From: Gammaproteobacteria bacterium
GTDB taxonomy: Bacteria > Pseudomonadota > Gammaproteobacteria > Pseudomonadales > Azotimanducaceae
Direction of reading: 5' to 3'
NCBI GenBank assembly: GCA_030123805.1
Contig: JASJXV010000001.1
Location: 25,190 to 89,189 of the forward strand
DNA: 64,000 nt
Each line of letters opens with the position of its first letter. The first letter of the stretch is position 1. This document shows, piece after piece, positions 56,475-64,000 of the stretch. Under the pieces are notes generated by a model. It saw nothing but the letters and a program-made list of their open reading frames with translations, searched no databases and was not told where the DNA came from. The translations under genes were made by a program, and so were the position numbers.

Positions 56475-58588
56475 ACCACAATGCTTCCATTGCGCTGATC
56501 GGCAATCCCAACAGCGGCAAGACAACGCTTTTCAACGCCTTAACCGGCTCCAGGCAACGGGTCGGCAACTGGCCCGGCGTCACCATTGAACGCAAGACAG
56601 GTGACTACCGCCACGGCGATCTGAATATTGAAATCATCGATCTACCCGGCATGTACAATCTGGAAAGGGTGGGAGACTCAGATGCAATTGACGAAGAAAT
56701 CGCCCGAGAGTTTCTCAAGCGGGGGGACTTTAGCGCGGTAGTCAATGTCGTTGATGCATCCAGTCTGGCGCGTGGGCTATTTCTCACGACCCAATTGCTG
56801 GATTTGAATGTACCCATCATTGTCGTGCTGAACATGACCGATGTAGCCCACAAGCAGGGCATTCATCTTGACCCCAGTCAGTTGAGTGAAGCGCTCGGCT
56901 GCCCGGTGGTCCCAATGGTTGCCAGCCGTCGTGAAGGTCTGGGAATTCTTGAAGATGTGATTGAAATTATCATTACAGAATATGAAGCCCAGAACAAAGC
57001 CAAATTTCCTCACGGTTTCGAAGCGCGTTATAAGCAGATCGATGCCATACTGGAGAATGTCGTTCATACCACACCGGTTCGTCATACACTGACCGACATG
57101 GTCGACTCGGTAGTGTTGCATCCGATACTGGCATTCCCGATTTTCCTCTTCATCATGTATCTGATGTTCATGTTCACTATCAATGTGGGCACGGCGCTGA
57201 TCGATTTTTTTGATTTAACAGCCCTGGCACTTTTCGTCGAAGGTCCAAGATTCCTCATGCAGACCGCGGGTCTACCGGACTGGCTTACCATCTTCATTGC
57301 AGACGGTATCGGTGGTGGTGTGCAACTGGTTTGCACCTTCATACCCATTATCGGTTGCATGTTCCTGTTTTTGTCGTTTCTGGAAGATTCCGGATATCTG
57401 GGACGAGCCGCATTTATTATTGACCGAATGATGAAAGGGATTGGCCTGCCCGGAAAATCGTTTGTACCGCTGATAGTCGGCTTTGGTTGCAACGTCCCTT
57501 CGGTCATGGCGACCCGAACTCTGGACAATCAACAAGACAGAATTCTCACCATCATCATGGCGCCTTATATGTCATGCGGCGCACGATTGACAGTTTACGT
57601 GTTGTTTGCAACTGCGTTTTTTGAGAAAAATGGTCAGAACATCGTTTTTGCACTGTATCTGTGCGGAATTGCGGTGGCTGTCATATCTGCCCTGATTGTG
57701 CGCACACGTCTGCTCACACGAGAAACTTCCAGCTTCGTGATGGAGCTGCCTGCCTATCATCTCCCAACCCTTAATGGACTCGTTATCCACTCCTGGCATC
57801 GACTAAAAGGATTTGTGGTACGTGCAGGAAAGGCGATTGTAATAGTTGTCATCATCCTCAACGTTATCAGTTCCATCGGCACCGATGGCACTATCAACAA
57901 TCAGAATACCGATCGATCCATACTGTCTGCTATCGGGCGAACATTGACGCCGATATTCAGCCCCATGGGGATTAAGGAGGACAATTGGCCCGCTACGGTT
58001 GGCATATTCTCCGGGATCTTTGCCAAGGAAGTGGTAGTGGGTACGCTTAATGCACTCTACTCAAATATCGCTTATGAAGATGCGGCTACTGGCGAAGATA
58101 AGGCTTTCGATTTCAGTGCAACCTTTTATGCGGCGGTCATATCAATACCGAATAATTTTGCTGATCTGGCGGATCTGGTTACAGATCCGCTGGGTATTAA
58201 CGTCGGAGATCTCTCCGATACGCAAGCCGCGGCAGCAGAACAGCAGGTTACCATGGGAACGATAGACATGCTGCGCGGCTTGTTTGACGGTGAGTTGGGT
58301 GCATTCAGTTACCTGTTGTTCATTCTGCTGTACATGCCTTGCGTTGCTACCGTGGGTGCTATCTACAAAGAACTCGGAACTTTCTGGACAATCTTCAGCA
58401 CCAGTTGGTCATTCGTAATGGCTTACACTATTGCCGTTATGTTTTATCAGGCCGGGCATCTGATGACCGATCCCGTTAGTGCCATCAGCTGGCTTGTTGC
58501 CATGGTGGTGTTACAGGTAGTCTGCTTTACCGCACTGATTCAATGGGGTCGGAGTAAAGTTAGCCTGATCCCCGTGGTAAATATATGA
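56471..58588 (+). CDS. feoB: Ferrous iron transporter FeoB
   Basis: A 705-residue Fe(II) transporter. The N-terminal G domain has G1 GNPNSGKTT (11-19), G2 GNWPGVT, G3 DLPGMY and G4 NMTD. The membrane part has about ten helices with GFGCNVPS and the second Gate motif FCxxx-like YMSCGA. ATG 56471 is preferred to 56450 because it overlaps feoA. No FeoC follows. Confidence 0.95.
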   Translation: MNHNASIALIGNPNSGKTTLFNALTGSRQRVGNWPGVTIERKTGDYRHGDLNIEIIDLPGMYNLERVGDSDAIDEEIAREFLKRGDFSAVVNVVDASSLARGLFLTTQLLDLNVPIIVVLNMTDVAHKQGIHLDPSQLSEALGCPVVPMVASRREGLGILEDVIEIIITEYEAQNKAKFPHGFEARYKQIDAILENVVHTTPVRHTLTDMVDSVVLHPILAFPIFLFIMYLMFMFTINVGTALIDFFDLTALALFVEGPRFLMQTAGLPDWLTIFIADGIGGGVQLVCTFIPIIGCMFLFLSFLEDSGYLGRAAFIIDRMMKGIGLPGKSFVPLIVGFGCNVPSVMATRTLDNQQDRILTIIMAPYMSCGARLTVYVLFATAFFEKNGQNIVFALYLCGIAVAVISALIVRTRLLTRETSSFVMELPAYHLPTLNGLVIHSWHRLKGFVVRAGKAIVIVVIILNVISSIGTDGTINNQNTDRSILSAIGRTLTPIFSPMGIKEDNWPATVGIFSGIFAKEVVVGTLNALYSNIAYEDAATGEDKAFDFSATFYAAVISIPNNFADLADLVTDPLGINVGDLSDTQAAAAEQQVTMGTIDMLRGLFDGELGAFSYLLFILLYMPCVATVGAIYKELGTFWTIFSTSWSFVMAYTIAVMFYQAGHLMTDPVSAISWLVAMVVLQVVCFTALIQWGRSKVSLIPVVNI

Positions 58589-58722
58589 ATTTGGACTTTT
58601 GCATTATGCGGAAGAGGTCTTTATGCTTCGGATTCCCGAATAATAATCAAGCGTAATTGCATGTCGAGTAATTACGATCCCTGGAAAAAATTACTTTTCT
58701 ATCATCTGTAGAGGAAAAATAC

Positions 58723-59514
58723 ATGGAAATTTCAGGTAAAGTCGCTGTCATCACCGGAGGGGCTTCAGGACTTGGCCGTGCGACCGCGGAAAGGTGGATC
58801 GAGCAGGGCGCAAAGATCGCAATTCTGGATATGGACGAAGACAAGGGTGCGCCGCTGGCTGAAACGCTGGGTGAAAATTGTATCTTCATCAACACCAATG
58901 TCGTGGAAGAAGATTCCGCGGTTAATGCAATTGAGAAAACCATGGAAGCATTTGGCGCAATTCATATCAATTGTAACTATGCCGGTACGGGAAACGCCAT
59001 CCGCACGGTGGGAAGGAAAGGTGTTTTCCCTCTGGATCAATTCATACGAATCATTCAGATTAATCTGGTAGGTACATTTAATGTCTTGCGTCTGTGCGCT
59101 GAGCAGATGGCAAAAAACGACCCGGTGACTGAAGATGGCGGCAGAGGCGTAATCATTAACACGGCATCCGTCGCCGCCTATGAAGGTCAGATCGGGCAGG
59201 CAGCTTACAGTGCGTCCAAAGGCGGCGTTGTTGGCATGACTCTGCCAATTGCCAGGGATCTGGCCGTAATGGGTATCCGCGTTAACACCATCGTTCCCGG
59301 CTTGATCTACACGCCGCTGATGATGGGTGGTGCCGAAGAGATGACACCGGAAATCGAGCAGGCGTTGTTGCCTCTCAGTAGTCAGGTTCTGTATCCAAAA
59401 CGTCTGGGTAAAGCCGAGGAGATTGCACAATTGGCCAGCTCTATCGTGGAAAATGATTATATTAATGGTGAGTGTATCCGCATAGACGGCGGCATCAGGA
59501 TGCAACCCAAATAA
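58723..59514 (+). CDS. SDR, 3-hydroxyacyl-CoA dehydrogenase type 2-like
   Basis: A 263-residue SDR. GGASGLGRA lies at the cofactor site, INCNYAG replaces the more usual NNAG, and the catalytic motif is YSASK. The region between about residues 85 and 130 and the length resemble HSD17B10-type enzymes, which act on short-chain 3-hydroxyacyl-CoA. A gap of 134 nt separates it from feoB, with no gene. It shares no operon with the next remnant. Confidence 0.87.
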   Translation: MEISGKVAVITGGASGLGRATAERWIEQGAKIAILDMDEDKGAPLAETLGENCIFINTNVVEEDSAVNAIEKTMEAFGAIHINCNYAGTGNAIRTVGRKGVFPLDQFIRIIQINLVGTFNVLRLCAEQMAKNDPVTEDGGRGVIINTASVAAYEGQIGQAAYSASKGGVVGMTLPIARDLAVMGIRVNTIVPGLIYTPLMMGGAEEMTPEIEQALLPLSSQVLYPKRLGKAEEIAQLASSIVENDYINGECIRIDGGIRMQPK

Positions 59515-59529
59515 GACATCCGAAAGTAG

Positions 59530-59913
59530 GATTTCAGTAGCGGCGAATTTAGAGGCGGAATCGACACAGATGCGAAGGTCATCACCCTTCCCTTCTACAA
59601 TGAACCGCCCAGTATCAATTCTCTCACAGCCGGGAGCGTCTACACTCCGGCAATTCTACTTATGCATCTGCAGGAAGGCTTGCCGCGCTACGATCAACAA
59701 CGTCGATTGGTTGGTGGAGTTGCCGAACATTGGCAACTGACACCGACCAGGGCGCACTTCCGGTTGCGACGTGATGCGAAATGGTCCGATGGCTCTAACG
59801 TTACAGCCAGCGACTTTGTATTTGCCTGGCGGCAACTGGATAATCCTGAAACCGGAGTCGGCAGCGCCATACTGGCCTCACCCGCCGTGTCCAGCGAGGA
59901 GTCTGGCAGATGA
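59530..59913 (+). pseudogene. N-terminal remnant of an OppA-like peptide-binding protein
   Basis: An open frame of about 127 codons that follows TAG 59527-59529. It has a region like the N-terminal part of SBP_bac_5 proteins: LPFYNEPPSINSL, HLQEGLPRYDQQRRLVGGVAE, HWQLTPTRAHFRLRRDAKWSDG and VTASDFVFAWRQLDNPETG. The rest (about 400 residues) is absent, and the frame ends at the TGA at 59911-59913. No signal peptide or ribosome site was found. It is a gene remnant, not a working transporter component. Confidence 0.8.
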
Positions 59914-59987
59914 TCGTTACGTATCCATTGAAAAATAACGGTGGGTGCCTGCTTCGCTTCAATATCCTGTACGGAGATTTCAAGAAA

Positions 59988-60911
59988 CTAAACGCTTGAT
60001 TTCGCCTCAGATTCCGACCGCAGACGTGCGATCAATTGATCTTTTTCTTCCCAGATAGAGCCAATCCATTGGTGGAATTCCGATCTGAAGCGTTTATCCG
60101 TCTCATAATCACCTGCGAGGATATCCTCCGGGATCTCAATTTCCTCCACATTGACAACAATTTTATCCAGTCGGCCGCACAGGAAATCCCAGAACGTAGG
60201 CACGCCATCAGGGTAGACGATGGTTATATTTAAAAATGAGTGAAATTTCTCACCCAGCACCGACATGGCAAAAGCAATAGCGCCTGATTTCGGCTTCAAC
60301 AGGTAGGCATAGGGCGAGCGCTGATTCTGATGTTTCTCCCCGGTGAACCGGGTTCCCTCAAGAAAACTCATTACACTGGTGGGCGTCAGCGAAAACTTCT
60401 CGCACACCCTTCGGGTGGTTTCAATATCCTTGCCTTTTTTCTCCGGGTGTTTCCTCAGATAGGTCTTGGAGTAGCGCTTCATAAACGGGAAATCCAACGC
60501 CCACCAGGCAAATCCCATAACAGGCACCTTGATCAGTTCAGCTTTGAGGAAGAACTTTAACAGGGGAATCTTTCTGTTTAACAGCTTCTGCAAGACAAAG
60601 ATATCCACCCATGATTGATGATTTGCACTCACCAGATACCAGCCATGACGATTAAGATTATCGATACCTTCCACCCGCCATTGGGTTTTCTGCGTCAGGG
60701 ACATCCACGCCTTGTTGCCATCAATCCAGATTTCCGCAAAACCGATGAGCAGCCGATCGACTATTTTACGCACACCAGCAAACGGCAGTGCCAGCTTGAT
60801 CAGAGCCACCAGCACAATTATTAGCCCCCAAAAAACCACGTTGGTCGCCATCAACAAGAAGGCAATGCAGCCCAGCATAGGACCGAAGAGGAAATTGAAC
60901 ATGGAAACCAT
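59988..60911 (-). CDS. Acyltransferase of the PlsC/YihG family
   Basis: A 307-residue membrane acyltransferase. The N-terminus is hydrophobic (two helices within residues 5-50). The HX4D catalytic motif is ANHQSWVDI, and the substrate-binding motif is FLEGTRFTGEK. The YihG subgroup has the extra central segment around YSKTYLRKHPEKKGKD. It probably acylates lysophospholipid or a related alcohol. Starts at 60911 or 60902 are both possible. It lies 148 nt from the PPDK stop. Confidence 0.86.
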   Translation of the reverse strand: MVSMFNFLFGPMLGCIAFLLMATNVVFWGLIIVLVALIKLALPFAGVRKIVDRLLIGFAEIWIDGNKAWMSLTQKTQWRVEGIDNLNRHGWYLVSANHQSWVDIFVLQKLLNRKIPLLKFFLKAELIKVPVMGFAWWALDFPFMKRYSKTYLRKHPEKKGKDIETTRRVCEKFSLTPTSVMSFLEGTRFTGEKHQNQRSPYAYLLKPKSGAIAFAMSVLGEKFHSFLNITIVYPDGVPTFWDFLCGRLDKIVVNVEEIEIPEDILAGDYETDKRFRSEFHQWIGSIWEEKDQLIARLRSESEAKSSV

Positions 60912-61059
60912 CCGATCTGTAATTATTGGCGCGATCTTATCATGGTTCCGGGGTTTGGTTTACAGTCATGAACGCAGGGATCTGTCCTGGACCTAATGGT
61001 TTGAATCGACTAACCGACTGCAAACCTGTTGCATAGCAGATCAAGCCGATCCAATCGCA

Positions 61060-63810
61060 TCAAGAGATCTTTTTAAGCGCAGCCTGTGCCGCCGCAAGGC
61101 GAGCAACGGGCACTCTAAAAGGAGAACAGGATACATAATCCAACTGCAACTCATGGCAGAGATGAATACTGCGCGGGTCTCCCCCATGTTCGCCGCAGAT
61201 CCCTATATGCAGGTCCGGATTGCTGGCCCGCCCCTTCTCAACTGCCATTTGCAGGAGTTGTCCGACGCCCTCACGATCCAACGTCTCAAACGGATTGTCC
61301 TGTAGTATCCCCTGAGCCTGGTATTCCCGCAGAAAACGTTCGCCATCGTCACGGCTTATGCCGAAGGTCATTTGGGTGAGATCATTAGTACCGAAAGAGA
61401 AAAAATCTGCCACGCGGGCAATTTCATCTGCGGTCAAAGCTGCTCTGGGAGTCTCAATCATAGTACCGAACCGGTATGAAACCTCGGGATTGTTGTTTTC
61501 TTCCAGCACCTCATGTACTTCTCTTTCCAGAATCAGCTTCTGTGATTTCAACTCATTTACGTGGGATACCAGTGGAACCATGATCTGCGGTTGTACGTCA
61601 ACCCCATCCCGCAGACAGATAATCATTGCTTCAAAGATGGCCCGGACCTGCATGCGGGTAAGTTCTTCAAGCAGAATGCCCAACCGAACTCCCCGAGTAC
61701 CCAACATCGGATTCTCCTCTCGCAAGGCTTCCACCCGCTCAAGATAATCCTGTTTGATGCGGATTTTGTCCAGTGCCGAGTCAATGTCTGCCATGTTGCT
61801 AAAGTGCTGGATTTGCAATTTCAGATCGGATAGTTCGCGCACCAGTTGCTCATAGGAAGGCAGAAATTCGTGCAGCGGCGGATCAAGCAACCGAATTGTC
61901 ACAGGTAAACCATCCATGGCACGAAATAATCCCTCAAAATCAGACCGCTGCATAGGTAACAATTCCCCGATGGCCTCGTTACGCTCGCCAATATCCCGAG
62001 CCATAATCATTCGCTGCATGATCGGCAGCCGATCTGTTTCAAAGAACATGTGCTCTGTGCGGCAGAGTCCTATCCCTTCCGCACCAAATGCTCTAGCACG
62101 TTCTGCGTCTCGCGGAGAGTCCGCATTGGCCCACACGCCCAACTCGCGAAACTCATCCGCCCAACCCAACAGCTTGAGCAGGTGCGGATTGCTCAAATCC
62201 GGTACCAGGGTGGGCAGTTGCCCCAGATAGACCAGGCCGTTGGTACCATCAATCGAGATCCATTCACCCTCCTTCACGGTGATATCACCAATACGCATCT
62301 CACGCTCGTCAAGGTCGATATACAAATGTTCAATACCAATTACCGCAGGTTTGCCGAATTGTCGGGCAACCAGGGCTGCATGACTGGTGCGACCGCCGCG
62401 GCAGGTCAAGACACCCTTCGCTGCCAGCATCCCGTGCACATCATCCGGCTTGGTTTCAGGACGCGCCATTATCACATCCCGATTTTCCTGCAGTGCCCAT
62501 CGCTCCGCTATTCCGGCATCGAAAGCGACCACGCCAACAGCAGCACCGGGTGAAACATTGAGCCCCCGTGCAAAGGGTGTTGCATCGGGTACAGCAGTCG
62601 TATCCAATTGCGGATGCATAAAGAAATCCACCTGCTCAGGTTGAACCCGCTGAATCGCTTCAACCTGCGTGATCAATCCTTCTTCAACCATATCAACTGC
62701 GATGCGTACCTCAGCCTGAGCGGTGCGCTTGGCATTTCGAGTCTGCAGAATCCAGAGCTTGCCCTGTTCAATGGTAAATTCCATGTCCTGCACATTTCGA
62801 TAATGCTGCTCCAGCCGAGCAGCGATTTTCGCAAATTCTGTGTAAATCTCCGGGAGATCTCGCTGCAATTCAGCAAGCGGTTTGGTGTGCCGAGTACCCG
62901 CAACGACATCCTCACCCTGCGCATTGAGTAAGTAATCGCCTTCCAGCTCCTTCTCACCCGTGGAGGTATTGCGAGACATGGCGACGCCCGATCCAGACTG
63001 ATCACCCATGTTGCCAAATATCATGGCTTGAATCGTCACCGCAGTACCCAGATCATGGGCTATCCCCGTTGCATTGCGATAATCAATCGCCCGTTTGCCA
63101 TTCCAGGAATTGAATACTGCCTCCACTGCGAGGCGCAGCTGTTCATTGGGGTCCTGCGGAAATTCCAGATGCGTGTAGGCACGATATATTTCTTTGAACC
63201 GTCGGGTGACCAGGCGCCAGTCTTTACCGCCCATTTCTGCATCTGATTTCAATCCGAGACGTTCACGCTCATTGCTGATTACTGTCTCAAATACCTCATC
63301 GGATAATCCCATTACGACGCTCCCGAACATCTGAATCAGGCGTCGGTACAGATCATAAACAAATCGTTCATCGCCGCTCAGACTCAGCAATCCCTGGGCT
63401 ACTTCATCATTGAGGCCGATGTTGAGGACAGTGTCCATCATTCCGGGCATGGAGAATTTCGCGCCTGAACGGCAGGCAACCAGGAGTGGATTCGCAGCAT
63501 CGCCAAGGACTTTGCCTGCCTGCTTTTCGACATCTGTAATCCCATGTCTAATCTGTTCCCAGAGACCTGCCGGGTAGGTTGATTCATTTTCAAGGTAGTC
63601 ATTACAGGCGGTGGTGGCAATAACAAATCCCGGCGGGACAGGTACGCCCAGGTCATACATTTCGGCAAGATTCGCGCCCTTGCCACCCAGCAGACTGCGT
63701 ACCTCATCCCAATCGCCCTCTACCAGGTCACGCACCTGATCGAGCTGACTGAGAAGATAGACATACAGCTTGTCTTCCATATGAAGGTCGCTTTGGCCCT
63801 GCACACGCAT
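61060..63810 (-). CDS. ppdK: Pyruvate, phosphate dikinase
   Basis: Interconverts pyruvate, ATP and phosphate with PEP, AMP and pyrophosphate. The 916 residues contain an N-terminal ATP-grasp part (CRSGAKFSMPGMMDT) and a central phosphohistidine domain, RGGRTSHAALVAR with catalytic H477 and T475 at the position of the regulatory threonine. The C-terminal PEP-binding part has NDLTQMTFG and the acid/base C872 in GICGEHGG. The ATG at 63810 has AGAGGA 7 nt upstream and is preferred to ATG 63780. No PPDK regulatory protein is seen nearby. Upstream 63811-64000 shows no gene. Confidence 0.95.
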   Translation of the reverse strand: MRVQGQSDLHMEDKLYVYLLSQLDQVRDLVEGDWDEVRSLLGGKGANLAEMYDLGVPVPPGFVIATTACNDYLENESTYPAGLWEQIRHGITDVEKQAGKVLGDAANPLLVACRSGAKFSMPGMMDTVLNIGLNDEVAQGLLSLSGDERFVYDLYRRLIQMFGSVVMGLSDEVFETVISNERERLGLKSDAEMGGKDWRLVTRRFKEIYRAYTHLEFPQDPNEQLRLAVEAVFNSWNGKRAIDYRNATGIAHDLGTAVTIQAMIFGNMGDQSGSGVAMSRNTSTGEKELEGDYLLNAQGEDVVAGTRHTKPLAELQRDLPEIYTEFAKIAARLEQHYRNVQDMEFTIEQGKLWILQTRNAKRTAQAEVRIAVDMVEEGLITQVEAIQRVQPEQVDFFMHPQLDTTAVPDATPFARGLNVSPGAAVGVVAFDAGIAERWALQENRDVIMARPETKPDDVHGMLAAKGVLTCRGGRTSHAALVARQFGKPAVIGIEHLYIDLDEREMRIGDITVKEGEWISIDGTNGLVYLGQLPTLVPDLSNPHLLKLLGWADEFRELGVWANADSPRDAERARAFGAEGIGLCRTEHMFFETDRLPIMQRMIMARDIGERNEAIGELLPMQRSDFEGLFRAMDGLPVTIRLLDPPLHEFLPSYEQLVRELSDLKLQIQHFSNMADIDSALDKIRIKQDYLERVEALREENPMLGTRGVRLGILLEELTRMQVRAIFEAMIICLRDGVDVQPQIMVPLVSHVNELKSQKLILEREVHEVLEENNNPEVSYRFGTMIETPRAALTADEIARVADFFSFGTNDLTQMTFGISRDDGERFLREYQAQGILQDNPFETLDREGVGQLLQMAVEKGRASNPDLHIGICGEHGGDPRSIHLCHELQLDYVSCSPFRVPVARLAAAQAALKKIS

Positions 63811-64000
63811 AATTCGTCCTCTTTGACACTACCCGTGATTCTAACGGTACTCATCCATACCGTCTATTACCTTGATCTATGCCAAGGTTCATCAATATTT
63901 GTTGGTTTATCGCAGTATTAAGTGGATATAGATGCCGGATTGGGTTAGTTCAGCTTTCGTTCAACTAACGCCTCCTAGTATCCTGTCCCAATAGTTCTGC

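Overview
The window comes from a gammaproteobacterium, most likely a free-living marine or aquatic relative of the Pseudomonadales/Cellvibrionales. This rests on gene order: positions 1-21543 follow the Pseudomonas aeruginosa block bamB-yfgM-hisS-ispG-rodZ-pilF-rlmN-ndk-isc-trmJ-suhB-secFD-yajC-tgt-queA almost gene for gene. The clear loss is cysE, which normally sits between iscR and trmJ. No tRNA, rRNA or CRISPR array was recognised.

Region 1 (1-21543, mostly minus strand) is housekeeping: outer-membrane assembly (bamB, partial at the left edge), yfgM, hisS, ispG, rodZ, the pilus lipoprotein pilF/pilW, rlmN and ndk. A complete iscRSUA-hscBA-fdx-iscX operon follows, with a recognisable IscR-controlled promoter and an intrinsic terminator. 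Then come trmJ, a suhB whose catalytic acidic residues are eroded, secF, secD, yajC, tgt and queA. Region 2 (21571-34436) is lipid and acyl-CoA flavoured: a ketopantoate-reductase-like protein, a fused B12-dependent acyl-CoA mutase (IcmF type), a large thioredoxin-fold lipoprotein, an M28 peptidase, two SDRs, two zinc alcohol dehydrogenases and an enoyl-CoA hydratase.

Region 3 (34433-45502) is the most unusual part. A 1156-residue membrane protein has the layout SPOR-TM-PAS-kinase core-coiled coil-two HPt-like domains, but the phospho-acceptor histidines appear to be missing in every module. Next is a RAYT/Y1-type transposase set among short repeats of the form TGGACAnCCATnAA. The same repeats bracket a six-gene operon for a probably periplasmic, Tat-exported molybdenum hydroxylase (2Fe-2S, Mo and FAD/4Fe-4S subunits). 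That operon also carries a 51-residue membrane protein, a cytochrome b and an unknown helical protein, and so looks like a membrane-anchored, quinone-linked molybdoenzyme.

Region 4 (45503-51936) encodes a thiolase-fold protein lacking the usual Cys nucleophile, a DUF35 partner, a two-subunit MaoC hydratase, a PHP phosphoesterase, a [2Fe-2S] ferredoxin, a ThuA-like protein and an acyl-CoA synthetase. It resembles side-chain degradation of steroid- or isoprenoid-like acyl-CoAs. Region 5 (52150-64000) has larC-larE-larB for the nickel-pincer cofactor without larA, an aldo/keto reductase, feoAB behind a Fur-like box, an SDR, remnants of an esterase and of an OppA-type binding protein, an acyltransferase and pyruvate phosphate dikinase.
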